A DNA stretch of 64,000 bases, taken from contig NZ_VTFT01000001.1 of assembly GCF_008244685.1 (NCBI RefSeq), forward strand, positions 1,219,248-1,283,247, read 5' to 3'. Positions 29,250 to 39,624 of the stretch are shown in pieces (positions within the stretch are counted from its first letter, which is position 1; every line of letters begins with the position of its first letter). Source of the stretch: Luteimonas viscosa. GTDB taxonomy: Bacteria > Pseudomonadota > Gammaproteobacteria > Xanthomonadales > Xanthomonadaceae. Under the pieces are notes generated by a model. The model was not told the DNA's origin. It saw only the letters and a program-made list of their open reading frames with translations, and ran no database searches. The position numbers and the translations under genes were made by a program.

Positions 29250-31238
29250 CTAGAGGGCCCTGGCCGCCTCGACCACCGCATCGACCGTGATGCCGAAGTG
29301 CTTGTACAGCTCGCCCGCCGGCGCGCTGGCACCGAAGGTGTCGATGCCGATCACGGCGCCATCGAGGCCCACGTACTGGCGCCAGAAACCGGTGACGCCC
29401 GCTTCCACGGCGATGCGCTTGCGCACGGCGTTCGGCAGCACGGATTCGCGGTAGGCCGCATCCTGGCGATCGAACACGGTGGTCGAAGGCATCGAAACCA
29501 CGCGCACCTTATCGCCGAGTTGTTCGGCGGCCTTGGTCGCCAGTTCCACTTCCGAACCGGTGGCGATCAGGACCAGCTCGGGCGCGCCGACTGAATCCTT
29601 CAGCACATAACCACCGCGCGCGATGTCGCGCACCTGCTGCTCGTCACGCGGCTGGTGCTGCAGGTTCTGGCGCGAGAACACCAGGCAGGCAGGCCCATCC
29701 ATGCGCTCGATCGCCGACTTCCATGCCACCGCCGACTCCACCGCGTCGCAGGGACGCCACACGTCGTTGTTGGGGATGTAGCGCAGCGAGGCCAGGTGCT
29801 CGACCGGCTGGTGGGTCGGGCCGTCCTCGCCCAGGCCGATCGAATCGTGGGTGTAGACGTGGATCGCGTGCGAGCGCATCAGCGCGCTCATGCGCACCGC
29901 GTTGCGCGCGTAGTCGCTGAAGACCAGGAAGGTCGCGTCGTAGGGGATGAAGCCGCAATGCATCGACAGCGCGTTGGCGATCGCGGTCATGGCGAACTCG
30001 CGCACGCCGTAGTTGATGTAGTTGGCCTCGGCCGACCCGCCGGTGACCGGCTGGCTGCCCTTCCACAGGGTGAGGTTGGAATGAGCGAGGTCGGCCGAGC
30101 CGCCGATCAGTTCCGGCAGCAGCGGCGCGAACGCCTCGATCGCCATCTGCGAAGCCTTGCGCGACGCGACCACCGGACCTTCGGTCTGGAGCTTCGCGAT
30201 GTAGGCATCGGCCTGGCTGGAGAAGTCGGCCGGCAGCTCGCCGCGCAGGCGACGCCGCAGTTCGGTCGCCAGCTCCGGATGCGCCGCCGCATACGCCTCG
30301 AACAGCGCGTTCCATTCCGCTTCGCGCGTGGCGCCGGCGTCGTTGGCGCGCCAGGCATCGGCGATCGCCGGCGGCACTTCGAACGGTCCGTGCGGCCAGT
30401 CCAGCGCCTTGCGCGTGGCCTCGACCTCGTCCTTGCCCAGCGGCGCGCCGTGCGAGGACTCCTTGCCCGCCTTGGCCGGCGAACCGAAGCCGATCGTGGT
30501 GCGGCAGCACACCAGGGTGGGCTTGTCGTCGTGCTTGAGCGCGGTCTCGATCGCGATCCGGATCTCGTGCGGGTCGTGGCCGTCGACGTTGCGGATCACG
30601 CGCCAGCCGTAGGCCTCGAAGCGCGCCGGGGTGTCGTCGGTGAACCAGCCTTCGACCTCTCCGTCGATCGAGATGCCGTTGTCGTCCCAGAACGCCACCA
30701 GCTTGCCCAACCCCCAGGTGCCCGCCAGCGACGCGGCTTCGTGCGAGATGCCTTCCATCATGCAGCCGTCGCCCATGAACACCCAGGTGCGATGGTCGAC
30801 CACGTCGAAGCCGGGGCGGTTGTAGCGCTGCGCCAGCAGCTTCTCGGCAAGCGCGAAGCCGACCGAGTTGGCGAAGCCCTGGCCGAGCGGACCCGTGGTC
30901 GTCTCGACGCCCGGCGTCATGAAATTCTCGGGATGCCCCGGTGTCTTCGACTCGAGCTGGCGGAAGCGCTTGATCTCATCGATCGACAGGTCGTAGCCGG
31001 ACAGGTGCAGCAGCGCGTAGTGCAGCATCGAGCCGTGGCCGTTGGACAGCATGAAGCGGTCGCGGTCGGGCCAGCGCGGGTTGCCGGGGTTGTGCCGGAG
31101 GTAGTCGTTCCACAACACCTCGGCGATGTCGGCCATGCCCATGGGCATGCCGGGATGGCCGGACTTGGCCGCCTCGACACCGTCGATGGCGAGGAAACGG
31201 ATGGCGTTGGCAAGCTCTCTGCGGCTGGGCGTCGTCAT
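29250..31238 (-). CDS. tkt: Transketolase
   Basis: The 662-residue thiamine-diphosphate enzyme moves two-carbon units between sugar phosphates in the pentose phosphate pathway. Seen: the start [38 protein letters not shown], the ThDP/metal motif beginning [18 protein letters not shown] and ending near DDN, the pyrimidine-domain region [20 protein letters not shown] and the C-terminal [18 protein letters not shown]. The ATG at 31238 gives a normal N-terminus; the 43 codons further upstream in frame are intergenic. A perfect 18-base palindrome lies 54 bases upstream, over the likely promoter. A possible fossil of a second copy lies downstream of its 3' end. Confidence 0.96.
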   Translation of the reverse strand: MTTPSRRELANAIRFLAIDGVEAAKSGHPGMPMGMADIAEVLWNDYLRHNPGNPRWPDRDRFMLSNGHGSMLHYALLHLSGYDLSIDEIKRFRQLESKTPGHPENFMTPGVETTTGPLGQGFANSVGFALAEKLLAQRYNRPGFDVVDHRTWVFMGDGCMMEGISHEAASLAGTWGLGKLVAFWDDNGISIDGEVEGWFTDDTPARFEAYGWRVIRNVDGHDPHEIRIAIETALKHDDKPTLVCCRTTIGFGSPAKAGKESSHGAPLGKDEVEATRKALDWPHGPFEVPPAIADAWRANDAGATREAEWNALFEAYAAAHPELATELRRRLRGELPADFSSQADAYIAKLQTEGPVVASRKASQMAIEAFAPLLPELIGGSADLAHSNLTLWKGSQPVTGGSAEANYINYGVREFAMTAIANALSMHCGFIPYDATFLVFSDYARNAVRMSALMRSHAIHVYTHDSIGLGEDGPTHQPVEHLASLRYIPNNDVWRPCDAVESAVAWKSAIERMDGPACLVFSRQNLQHQPRDEQQVRDIARGGYVLKDSVGAPELVLIATGSEVELATKAAEQLGDKVRVVSMPSTTVFDRQDAAYRESVLPNAVRKRIAVEAGVTGFWRQYVGLDGAVIGIDTFGASAPAGELYKHFGITVDAVVEAARAL

Positions 31239-31284
31239 GTTCGGGCGTGTGCGGAAGGGGGTGGCCCCGGAACCGGGGCGCGCC

Positions 31285-31309
31285 ATTGTCCCATGTCCCA
31301 TGGGACATG
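31285..31309 (-). promoter_or_regulatory. 18-bp palindrome over the probable tkt promoter
   Basis: CATGTCCCATGGGACATG at 31292-31309 is a perfect palindrome. On the minus strand it is followed directly by GACAAT (31290-31285), a possible -10 box, so a dimeric regulator bound here would sit between -35 and -10. A half-site copy (GTCCC/GGGAC) also occurs just beside it. The cognate regulator is unknown. Confidence 0.5.
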
Positions 31310-31419
31310 TGGCGGACATCGCGACGATCGCGTGCGCTTTCGCCGGCAACCAATTGCGCCCGGGCATGCGCCGCGCGCGTTGGCGACAACGGATGCGGCG
31401 GTTCGTGCCGCCCGGGCGA

Positions 31420-32778
31420 TCAGGCCCGCGGCACGGGTTCGGGTTCGGGCTCGGGTTCGCGCGCGCGCGCGAGCACCGAATCCGGATCGGTATCGGCCTC
31501 GCCCTTCGACACCAGCGCGGCGATGCCCAGGTCGCCGGTGACGTTGACCGTGGTCCGGCACATGTCGAGGAAATGATTGACGCCGAGCACCAGACCGATG
31601 CCCTCGGGCGGCACGCCGACCATCGCGCAGATCAGCGCGACCACCGGCAGCGAGCCCGACGGCACGCCGGCCGTGCCGATGCCACCGAGGATGCACACCA
31701 GCATCACCAGGAACTGCTGGCCGAAGGTCAGGTCCACGCCGAAGAACTGGGCGAGGAAGATCACGGTCACGCCCTCGAACAGCGCGGTGCCGTTCTGGTT
31801 GGCGGTCGCGCCGATGGTCAGCACGAAGCGCGAGACCTTCTTCGGCAGTTTCAGGTTCTCGTCCGCCACCTTCAGCGCGGTCGGCAGGGTGGCGTTGCTC
31901 GAGGCGGTCGAGAACGCCATCAGCATCGCTTCCTGCACGCCCTTGAAGAACGCCAGCGGCGACCAGCCGCCGATCAGGCGCAGCGCCAGCGAATACACCA
32001 CCAGCATGTGGATCGCCAGCGCGCCGACCACCACCAGCACGAACGCGCCGAGCCGGATCAGCAGGTCCCAGCCGAACAGCACCGCGAGGTTGAACATGAA
32101 GCAGAACACCGCGTACGGCGCCAGCCGGATCACCAGCCCGATCAGGGTCATCGAGATCTGGAACAGCCCCTCGATGCCGCGCTTGAGCACCGCGGTCTGC
32201 GGCGTCTGCGTCAGCACCAGGCCGACGCCGAACATCAGCGCGAAGAACATCAGGGCGATGATGTTGGCATTGTTCGACGCCGCGCCGATCACGTTCTGCG
32301 GCACGATCGACAGCACCATCTCCATGCCGGTGGGCTGGGTGGCGCTGTCGCGGACGATCGACTGCGCGCGCTCCGCGCCCTCGGCCAGCAGTTGCTGCGC
32401 CAGCACCGGATCGACGCCGGCGCCGGGCTTGAAGATGTTGACCATGACCAGGCCCAGCACGACCGCGATGCCGGAAAGCAGGATGGTGTAGGCCAGCGTG
32501 CGCCAGCCGATGCGCCCGAGCGAGCCGATGTCGCCCATCTCCGACACGCCGACCACCAGCGCCGAGAACAGCAGCGGCACGATCAGCATGAAGATCAGGC
32601 TCAGGAACAGCTGCGAGAACGGCGTGGTGACGTAGCGCGTGAGCGCCTGCACCCAAGCGGCTTCGGCGCCGATGCCGTAGTGGACGAACAGGCCGAGCAC
32701 CAGGCCGACGGCGAAGCCGATCGCGATCTTCCAGTGGAGTGGCATCGGCGTCTTCGCGCCCGGCGTCGTTCCACTCAT
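31420..32778 (-). CDS. Dicarboxylate/amino acid:cation symporter (DAACS family)
   Basis: The 452-residue inner-membrane carrier resembles GltP/DctA. It has about eight hydrophobic segments, the serine-containing hairpin [20 protein letters not shown], the TM7 motif [20 protein letters not shown] (usual NMNGT region; here NQNGT) and the HP2 stretch [16 protein letters not shown], followed by [17 protein letters not shown] with the substrate-binding aspartate and arginine. It takes up C4-dicarboxylates, glutamate or aspartate with protons or sodium. The C-terminus ends in a Glu-Pro repeat. The start at 32778 has GGAG about 10 bases upstream. It lies upstream of tkt on the same strand, but 181 bases separate them. 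Confidence 0.9.
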   Translation of the reverse strand: MSGTTPGAKTPMPLHWKIAIGFAVGLVLGLFVHYGIGAEAAWVQALTRYVTTPFSQLFLSLIFMLIVPLLFSALVVGVSEMGDIGSLGRIGWRTLAYTILLSGIAVVLGLVMVNIFKPGAGVDPVLAQQLLAEGAERAQSIVRDSATQPTGMEMVLSIVPQNVIGAASNNANIIALMFFALMFGVGLVLTQTPQTAVLKRGIEGLFQISMTLIGLVIRLAPYAVFCFMFNLAVLFGWDLLIRLGAFVLVVVGALAIHMLVVYSLALRLIGGWSPLAFFKGVQEAMLMAFSTASSNATLPTALKVADENLKLPKKVSRFVLTIGATANQNGTALFEGVTVIFLAQFFGVDLTFGQQFLVMLVCILGGIGTAGVPSGSLPVVALICAMVGVPPEGIGLVLGVNHFLDMCRTTVNVTGDLGIAALVSKGEADTDPDSVLARAREPEPEPEPVPRA

Positions 32779-33135
32779 CAGGTTCTGTCTCCGTTGCACC
32801 AGGCTCGGGAGCTTAGCAAACCGCCGCGCCGTCCCCGGCGGCGCGCCAGCGCCGCGGCACCAGTACCGAACGCACCCCGGAGCTCGACGGTCCTGCCCGC
32901 GCGTCCGGCCCGGGCCGCTCGCGGACCGGCCACCGGCACGGCCGGGATGCGCGAGGTCCGGCAGCATCCTGGCGGGACCGTGGCCGTCGGACCCGTATCC
33001 GCCGCAAGCTTGTCCGACCGCGTCGCCAGGCGCAGTATGCCCGCTCCCATCCGCGCCGGCCCCCGCCTGGCGCCGCTGGCACTTTCGGCAGATCCGACCC
33101 CCCGGCTGTACGGGTGATTGACCCGGGAATACCCC
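32779..33135. other. Divergent intergenic region, no gene seen
   Basis: This 357-base GC-rich stretch lies between the symporter (minus) and the secreted protein (plus). Open frames here have non-coding composition. Only small GC hairpins (for example around 32822-32845) are visible; I see no convincing promoter or operator. Confidence 0.4.
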
Positions 33136-34989
33136 ATGAGAATCGTTCGATCGCTGTTCCTGCTGGCTGCGTTGGCCCTGCCCTGGGGCACCGTCGCCGC
33201 GCAATCCCCGCCGACGACCATCACGCTGACGCGCAATGGCGATGTCGGCAACGCCGAACTGGTCAACCTCGGCATTCCGTTTCCGCAAGGCATGCTGACC
33301 GACGCGGCGCGGGTCCGGATCCTCGCGCCCGACGGCGCCGAAGTACCGGCCTTCGTCGCGCCGACGCTGCGCTGGCATTGGGCGGACAACAGCATCCGCG
33401 CGGTGCGCGTGCAGTTCCAGGCCGATCCGGACACGACATACCGCTTCGACATCAGCCGGCCGCGCACCCGCTCGCTCGCCGCGCAGCCCTACGACAACGG
33501 CACGCGCGCGGGCAAGATGGGGGCACCCGTGCCCCGCGTGATCGCCACGCTCGATCCGGCCTGGCTGACGCATTCCCAGATCGCGGGCCCGCAGCTCCCG
33601 TACGCCGCGGATCGGGACTACGACCGCTACGTCGACCGGCAATGGCAATGGGCCAGGGACACCTCCTACAGCGGCGTGCACGCGTTCCTGTTCGACCGCG
33701 CCTCGGTGATCGGCTACCAGTACGTGCGCAGCGGCCGGCCGGACGTGTTCCTGGAGTTCTACAACTCGGCCACGTTCTACCTGTCGAAAATCAAGCGCAC
33801 CGGCGGCGGCGGCGGGTGGCCGGACTGCACCGGCGGATGGGAGTTCGACGGCGTCAGCCCCTGCGATCCCAAGTACGGCTACCTCACGCCGCACCTGCTG
33901 CTGGCCGCGCTGGCCGGCGACGACACGCGGCTGGATGCCGCGACGGTGCAGCACGTGTTCGACAACCAGGTGCGCGGGGGATGGAACGGTGCACTGGGAC
34001 CGTACACCGGCGGCCATCAGGCCTGGACCGAACGGCAGGTCGGGCTGGCCCTTGCGCAGCTGGTTGCGGGCTACCAGCTCACCGGCGAGGCCTCCATGCG
34101 CCGCAGCATCGAGGACGTGCTGGGCTGGCTTTACGCGCACCAGCAGACGCCGCCGGCCAGCGATCCGTTCACGGGGGCGTGGACCCACTCCTGGCAGGCG
34201 CATGAAGGCCTCGACTACGATGCCGCGACCGATGTCCGCGGCGGCTCGCCCTGGATGAGCGCCAATATCGTCGGCGGCCTCTGGCATGCATGGCTGGTGA
34301 CGGGCGACGAGCGCATCCCCACGATGCTGCGCGACTTCGGCCGCTACCTCGAGCAGCATGGTTTCGCGTCGGACGCGGAGGCCGGCGACTGGCTGTCCGG
34401 CTGCAACGCCGGCGGCACGATCGGCTGGTATTTCTCGTCGGCCGTGTCGCCGCGCTCGCGCGTGGTCGCGATCCAGGACGACCAGGGATATGGATCCGAC
34501 GCGCACAACCCCGAACTGCTGATGGCGGTCGCCGCCGCGCGCCACTTCGAGGCCGATCCGGTCTGGCGCGCGCGGTTCGAACAGCGTGCGCAGCGGCTGG
34601 GCCGTTACCTCAACACCCAGTGCGCGGCCGCATCCCACACCCCGCGCGCGTTCAACTGGCAGCACCGCAATCCGGAGTTCGCATGGATGCTGGCACAGTC
34701 CGGCACCCGGTCCATCCGCCGCAACGGATCGTCGCCGCTGGCGCCACCCCGTGCCTCGGGCTCCGGCCATGCAGCAGCGCCCCCGCCTCGGGCGACGATG
34801 CCGGCAACCGCTTCGAACGCATCCGCCGCGGCGCAATCCCTGGCCGGAGCCCGTGCGGCGCCAGGGCCGCGGCGTGCGCCGCAGTCCCGGGTGAGCATCA
34901 CGCCGGCGGTGGTGGTGTTCTGGCATCGCCTGCGCAATTGGATCGATGGACTGACCAGGCGGAGCGCGGCAGTCGAGGGCGACCGCTAG
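33136..34989 (+). CDS. Large secreted protein, possibly RIFT-barrel plus alpha/alpha-toroid (YetA/PcRGLX-like)
   Basis: A 617-residue exported protein (signal RIVRSLFLLAALALPWGTVAAQ). The first domain, about residues 22-110 (TITLTRNGDVGNAELVNLGI, PFPQGMLTDAARVRILAPDG, TLRWHWADNSIRAVRVQF), looks like the N-terminal RIFT barrel of YetA/PcRGLX-type proteins, a group that includes exo-rhamnogalacturonan lyases. The middle, about 230-510, is helical and aromatic-rich (WTERQVGLALAQLVAGYQLT, GWLYAHQQTPP, WMSANIVGGLWHAWLVTGDE), as in alpha/alpha toroids of polysaccharide-acting enzymes. The last 110 residues are Pro/Ala/Arg-rich low complexity. It may act on a polysaccharide, but neither enzyme class nor substrate is proven. 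It stands alone, divergent from the symporter and convergent with batD. Confidence 0.6.
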   Translation: MRIVRSLFLLAALALPWGTVAAQSPPTTITLTRNGDVGNAELVNLGIPFPQGMLTDAARVRILAPDGAEVPAFVAPTLRWHWADNSIRAVRVQFQADPDTTYRFDISRPRTRSLAAQPYDNGTRAGKMGAPVPRVIATLDPAWLTHSQIAGPQLPYAADRDYDRYVDRQWQWARDTSYSGVHAFLFDRASVIGYQYVRSGRPDVFLEFYNSATFYLSKIKRTGGGGGWPDCTGGWEFDGVSPCDPKYGYLTPHLLLAALAGDDTRLDAATVQHVFDNQVRGGWNGALGPYTGGHQAWTERQVGLALAQLVAGYQLTGEASMRRSIEDVLGWLYAHQQTPPASDPFTGAWTHSWQAHEGLDYDAATDVRGGSPWMSANIVGGLWHAWLVTGDERIPTMLRDFGRYLEQHGFASDAEAGDWLSGCNAGGTIGWYFSSAVSPRSRVVAIQDDQGYGSDAHNPELLMAVAAARHFEADPVWRARFEQRAQRLGRYLNTQCAAASHTPRAFNWQHRNPEFAWMLAQSGTRSIRRNGSSPLAPPRASGSGHAAAPPPRATMPATASNASAAAQSLAGARAAPGPRRAPQSRVSITPAVVVFWHRLRNWIDGLTRRSAAVEGDR

Positions 34990-35099
34990 AGAGGTCCCGG
35001 CTCCGCCGGGTTCGCAGCTCCGCACGCGGAACCGACCGGTCCCTCGCACCGCGGGCAGGCAGAGCAGCGCCTGCAGGAGCGGCCTTCAGGTGCAGTGCT

Positions 35100-36779
35100 T
35101 CATCGCCCTGGCCGGCGGGGATAGAGCGGCGGCAACAGCGACGCTCGCGCCCCGGCCGTCGATGCGGGTTCGAGCCAGCGCGGGCCGCGGGCGAAGGCCT
35201 CCCGCAGGTGGGCGCGCGCGGCGGCCATGTCGCCGTCCGCCCAGCGCGCCTGCTGCAGGGAGGCGATCGCATCGCGTTGCACCGGGTCGGCGAGCCGCTC
35301 CGCCAGTGCGTCGAGGTGAGCGGCCGGCGGCGATGCGAGCGCGCACAGGGCGTGTTCGACTTCCGCCGGATCGCCCACCTGCAGCACGCGCGCCAGGTCG
35401 CGCAGCGAGGTGACGGGTGCGGTGGGCTCCGCTGCACCCGGGGCCGGCGCGGCTGGTGTCGTTCCGGTCCACCCGGCCGCCTGCCTGCGCAGCGCCCACG
35501 CCAGCGTACCCAGCCACAGCAGCGCGAATGCCAGGGCCAGCCACGGCCATGCGCCCCAGCGGCGCAAGGCGTCGTTCTCGCCGCGGGCCGCATCGAACGC
35601 CTCGTGCGCGCCGTCGTCGACCGCCGCTCCCGAGGCCGCGCCTGCCGCAACCTCCAGTTCGAGATCGGGCAGCGACGCGGTGCGCGCGATCCCCGCGCGC
35701 ACATCCCACCAGGCCTGGCGCGGCCCGGCGATGCGCAGCGCGCCTTCGCGTGCCGGCACGACCGCGAACCGGCGCGTCACCTTCGTCCGCAGCCGCCCAC
35801 GCTCGAAGCTCTCGTCGACCTGCGGCGGCTCGGGAAACATCTGCGCGCCGTCGCCCACCGGCAGCTGCAGTTCCGGCAGCTGGCTCGCCGCGGCACCGTC
35901 GGCGACCAGTTCGACATCGATCGTCGCCGCCTCGCCGGCGCGCAGCGATTGCGGCGTGGCGAGGTAGCGCAGCTCCATGCCGTGCAGCGGCAGCCAGGGT
36001 TGCGGCGCGGCATCCGGCACCGGGCGCACCTGCAGGATGCGCGGCGCGCCGTTCGCGCGCAGCGCGCGGCGTCCGTCGCCGAACATGTCGTCGAAGAAGC
36101 CGCCCACCCCGGTGCCTTCGAAGCGCGCGCCGGGAATGGTCAGCGTCCCGCTGCGCTCGGGCACGATCACGAACCGGCGCTCGACCACGGTGTAGCGTCG
36201 CCCGCCGAGTTCGCGGCTGTACTGCAGGTCGCTGCCGACGCGCTGCAGCGCGGCACCGTCGGGCGCGGGCTGGTCGAGCTGGCCCGACACCAGCGGCGTG
36301 GCGTAGTAGAGCCGCAGGGTATAGCCAACCGACTGCTGGACGTAGGGATCCTGGCTGTCGGCCTCGCCTTCGATGAAGACCGGCTCCCCTGCGCGCGCAG
36401 GCGCGGTGGAAGCGGGCACGACGGTGAGCGCCAGCGGCGCAGTGGTCTCGCCGCCCACGCGCAGCGCCGGCACGGTCATCAGTCCCTCGCGCCGGGGCCG
36501 GAGCGCCACCGCGAACAGCACGCGCGCGCGGCGCCGGCCGTTGTCCACCTCGATGCCGCGGCTGCTGCTGTGCCCGCTGAGCACGAAATCCGGCACGAGT
36601 TCGGCGAAATCGGGGATCTGCGCGGTCGCCTGGTCGGTCTCGATGTTGAGCGTCGCGGTCTCGCCGACCTCGATGCGGTCGCGATCCAGCCATGCACGCG
36701 TGGCCGCCTGCGCCTGCACGGTGCATGCGGCCAGCAGCAGGCATGCGCAGATCCAACGCATGGTGGCGCGTGGTGTCAT
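35100..36779 (-). CDS. batD: BatD-like protein
   Basis: The 559-residue protein has a signal peptide (MRWICACLLLAACTVQAQA), repeated beta-sandwich regions such as LDRDRIEVGETATLNIETDQ and PVFIEGEADSQDPYVQQSV, a membrane helix near residue 420 (WLALAFALLWLGTLAWAL) and a short cytoplasmic tail. This is the BatD (oxygen tolerance) layout. It is the last gene of the MoxR-Bat operon, its ATG overlapping the BatB/C stop by 4 bases. Bat proteins form a membrane complex implicated in envelope stress or chaperone-like functions. A second possible start is the ATG at 36761, right at the signal peptide. Confidence 0.87.
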   Translation of the reverse strand: MTPRATMRWICACLLLAACTVQAQAATRAWLDRDRIEVGETATLNIETDQATAQIPDFAELVPDFVLSGHSSSRGIEVDNGRRRARVLFAVALRPRREGLMTVPALRVGGETTAPLALTVVPASTAPARAGEPVFIEGEADSQDPYVQQSVGYTLRLYYATPLVSGQLDQPAPDGAALQRVGSDLQYSRELGGRRYTVVERRFVIVPERSGTLTIPGARFEGTGVGGFFDDMFGDGRRALRANGAPRILQVRPVPDAAPQPWLPLHGMELRYLATPQSLRAGEAATIDVELVADGAAASQLPELQLPVGDGAQMFPEPPQVDESFERGRLRTKVTRRFAVVPAREGALRIAGPRQAWWDVRAGIARTASLPDLELEVAAGAASGAAVDDGAHEAFDAARGENDALRRWGAWPWLALAFALLWLGTLAWALRRQAAGWTGTTPAAPAPGAAEPTAPVTSLRDLARVLQVGDPAEVEHALCALASPPAAHLDALAERLADPVQRDAIASLQQARWADGDMAAARAHLREAFARGPRWLEPASTAGARASLLPPLYPRRPGR

Positions 36780-38566
36780 GGCGTGCTCCCGGGTCCATTG
36801 CGACGCTCGTATTCGAGCCGGAAACGCGCGCGCAACAGCCCTCCCGGATCGTCGGGCACGCGCTGCAGCCAGGCTTCGCCGGCCTGGCGACGCTCGCGTT
36901 CGGCCTCGGTCTCGGCGCGATCCGGGTCGCCTTCGATGGTATCGCCGTCGTCCGCCGGCGTTCCGGCCTGTCGCAGCGCCTGCTGCATGCGCTGGCGTTG
37001 CGCCGCGTAGGCGTCTCGCTGCCCGGCATCGCCTTCGCCTTGCGACGACGGCGGAGCCTGGGTGTGTTCGCGCTCGCCCGCGCGCGAGGTATCGCCTTGC
37101 GGCGCCCGCGGCGGCGGGTCGGACCGGTCGCCGCTGCCATCGCCGGGCTGCGCGCCTTCCTGCTGCGACGCAGAGGAATCCTCGCCACCGGCTTCGCCTT
37201 CACCCGCCTTGTCCTCGTCCGCGCCGGGTTGCTGTCGCGGTTGGCCGGCGCCCGGGGGCGGCTGCCGTCGCATCGCGGCCTCGACCAGGGCCCGGTTGGC
37301 GATCGCATCCTCCATGCCCGGCTGGCGTTCGAGGGCGTCGTCGTATGCGGCGATCGCTTCCTCGTAGCGCCCGGCCTTCGCCAGCGCGTTGCCACGGTTG
37401 TAGGCCGCGTCCGCCCCGGGAAGGTCGCGCCAGGCGCGCTCTGCATCGTCGTGCCTGCCGGCGCGGTAGGCATCGAGGCCTTCGCGCATGCGCTGGTGCT
37501 CGACCTGGTCGGCACGACGCCAGGCATTGCCGGCCACGGGCGCGGCGGCGTACGCCTCGGGCAGCGGCAGCAGCAGGCAGGCGGCGAGCACGGCGAACGC
37601 GGCCCCGCGGCGGAACGCCAGCAGACCCAGCAACAGCAGCGGGAGCAGCAACCAGTAGCCCTCGTCGCGCCAGACCCGCGCATCCGCGCCGCTGCGCGAG
37701 GCCGCGCCAGTGCCCACGCCAGGCGACAGCACGTCGAGCGCAGCGAGGTCGCCATCGTCCGTCGACAGGGCGGCGTAGTGGCCACCACCCGCCACGGCGA
37801 CCCGACGCAGCGATCCCGCATCCAGGCGCGATGACCGCAGGCTGCCATCTCGTGCTCGGTAGGTGGCGCCGCCGGGCCTGCCGAGGCCGAGCGCGGATAC
37901 GCGCAGCCCCGCGGCACGCGCACGCGCCGCCGCCGCGACCGCAGCCTCGTCGCCCCGGTGGGCCAGCAGCAGGATGTCGCCATCGTGATAGCCGGCCTGC
38001 GCCAACAAAGTCATCGCATGGTGGATCGCGCGATCGGGGCGATGGCCGTCGACCGGCATCACGTCCGGGGCCAGCGCATCGAGGAAGATCGCCACGTTGG
38101 CGGAGTCTTCGGTGAGCGGCGCGACGGTGTAGGCATCGTCGGAAAACGCGACCAGCGCGACGTCGCCCCCGGTGCGTTCGCGCAGCAGGGTCGCCAGCTT
38201 CGCCCGCGCCTGCAGCAGGCGCGATGGCGGGAGGTCGGCGGCGAGCATCGCGTCCGACAGGTCGAGCACGACCACCAGGGCACGCCCGTGCTGCTGCAGC
38301 GGCACTTCGCCCTGGCGCCAGCTCGGGCCTGCGAGCGCCGCCACCGCCAGCGTCCACGCCAGCAGCCGTGCCAGCAACCCGCCGACGCCGCGTCGCGAGA
38401 CGCCCCCTTCGACGAGGTGTGGCAACAGGTGCGGATCGACGTGCGCGCGCCAGACGCTCGCGCGGCGCCGCTGCCATTGCCACCAGGCCGCCAGCAGCGG
38501 CAGTGCGAGCAACGCCCAGAACCACTGCGGGCGCAGGAAATGCAGCTGCGACAGCAGCCCGCTCAT
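36776..38566 (-). CDS. BatB-BatC fusion: von Willebrand A domain plus TPR protein
   Basis: The 596-residue membrane protein has an N-terminal helix pair (FLRPQWFWALLALPLLAAWW and LLAWTLAVAALAG), a periplasmic VWA domain (about 90-290), another membrane stretch near 315-350, two or so TPR repeats (YNRGNALAKAGRYEEAIAAY) and a long Gln/Gly/Pro/acidic linker. It combines what is split into BatB and BatC elsewhere. The metal-site motif is altered: DLSDA instead of DXSXS, and the usual TDG-type aspartate region reads AHRGDE, so metal binding is probably weakened. Both ends overlap their operon neighbours by 4 bases. Confidence 0.87.
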   Translation of the reverse strand: MSGLLSQLHFLRPQWFWALLALPLLAAWWQWQRRRASVWRAHVDPHLLPHLVEGGVSRRGVGGLLARLLAWTLAVAALAGPSWRQGEVPLQQHGRALVVVLDLSDAMLAADLPPSRLLQARAKLATLLRERTGGDVALVAFSDDAYTVAPLTEDSANVAIFLDALAPDVMPVDGHRPDRAIHHAMTLLAQAGYHDGDILLLAHRGDEAAVAAAARARAAGLRVSALGLGRPGGATYRARDGSLRSSRLDAGSLRRVAVAGGGHYAALSTDDGDLAALDVLSPGVGTGAASRSGADARVWRDEGYWLLLPLLLLGLLAFRRGAAFAVLAACLLLPLPEAYAAAPVAGNAWRRADQVEHQRMREGLDAYRAGRHDDAERAWRDLPGADAAYNRGNALAKAGRYEEAIAAYDDALERQPGMEDAIANRALVEAAMRRQPPPGAGQPRQQPGADEDKAGEGEAGGEDSSASQQEGAQPGDGSGDRSDPPPRAPQGDTSRAGEREHTQAPPSSQGEGDAGQRDAYAAQRQRMQQALRQAGTPADDGDTIEGDPDRAETEAERERRQAGEAWLQRVPDDPGGLLRARFRLEYERRNGPGSTP

Positions 38567-39624
38567 GCGCCCGCCTCCGCGTCCACGCGACGCGCCCCGC
38601 CACCCTTGCGCCACCCGCCCGTGTCCGGCAGGCGCAGCAGCGCCAGCAGGCCTGCCAGCAGCGCGCCCGCCAGCGGCCACGGATAGCGTTCGACCCTCGG
38701 GCGCAACTGCTGGCCGGGTCGCGCAACCGGTTCCAGGCGATCGATCTCGGTATAGATGCCGGCGAGCTCATCGGCATCGCGCGCGCGGAACGCCCGGCCG
38801 CCGGTGGCTGCCGCGATGCGCTGGAGCGCCGCCTCGTCGATCTCCACCTCGTTGCCCGGCAACGGGACGCCGAACAGCGACATCGCATCACCGTCGCCGC
38901 CGAAGGCGATGGTGTGGATGCGCACGTCGTGGTCGCGCGCGAGTTCGGCGGCCTTGGCCGGATCGATCTGCCCCGCGGTGTTGACGCCATCCGTGAGCAG
39001 GACCAGGACCCGCTGCCCCCGCTCCTGCCCGCGCAGGCGTTTGACCGCGAGCGCGATCGCGTCGCCAAGCGCGGTCTCGCGTCCGGCCAGGCCGACCACG
39101 CTGTCGAGCAGCTGGTCGCGTACGCTGTCGCGGTCCAGGGTCAGCGGCGACAGCGCGTAGGCACGCTGGCCGAACACGATCAGGCCGACACGGTCGCCCG
39201 CGCGACGGTCGAGGAAGTCGGCGATCACCGCCTTGGCCGCGGTCAGGCGGTCGACCACGCGACCGCCCAGGCGCATGTCCTCCTCGCCCATGCTGCCCGA
39301 CAGGTCGACCGCCAGCATCAGGTCGCGCGCGGAAGCCGGTGGCTGCACCACCTCGCCCAGTTGCTGCGGCCGCGCGGCCGCGATGCACAGCAGCGTCCAT
39401 GCCAGCCACGCCAGCAGGGGCATGCGCCGCACGCCGCGCGTCGCGCCCTGGCGCACGATGCCATCCAGGCGACTGCCCCAGGGCACGCGCAACGCAGGCT
39501 GGTCCTGCCGGACCGGCGGCAGGCTCCAGCGCGCCAGCCACGGCAACGGCAACGCGAACAGCACCCACGGCCAGGCGAAGCCGGCGAACAGCGTGGCGAC
39601 CCAGTCGGCGGCCGATGCGATCAT
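38563..39624 (-). CDS. batA: BatA-like von Willebrand A domain membrane protein
   Basis: The 353-residue protein has helices at the N-terminus (FAWPWVLFALPLPWLARW, MPLLAWLAWTLLCIAAA) and one at the C-terminus (PWPLAGALLAGLLALLRL) around a VWA domain. The metal-ion-dependent adhesion motif is intact: DLSGSMGEED (DXSXS), the loop threonine in AGRETALGDAI and LLTDGVNTAG. It is thus the member of the pair likely to bind a metal and a ligand. It overlaps the DUF4381 gene upstream and the BatB/C gene downstream by 4 bases each, so equal, coupled expression is expected. Confidence 0.9.
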   Translation of the reverse strand: MIASAADWVATLFAGFAWPWVLFALPLPWLARWSLPPVRQDQPALRVPWGSRLDGIVRQGATRGVRRMPLLAWLAWTLLCIAAARPQQLGEVVQPPASARDLMLAVDLSGSMGEEDMRLGGRVVDRLTAAKAVIADFLDRRAGDRVGLIVFGQRAYALSPLTLDRDSVRDQLLDSVVGLAGRETALGDAIALAVKRLRGQERGQRVLVLLTDGVNTAGQIDPAKAAELARDHDVRIHTIAFGGDGDAMSLFGVPLPGNEVEIDEAALQRIAAATGGRAFRARDADELAGIYTEIDRLEPVARPGQQLRPRVERYPWPLAGALLAGLLALLRLPDTGGWRKGGGARRVDAEAGA

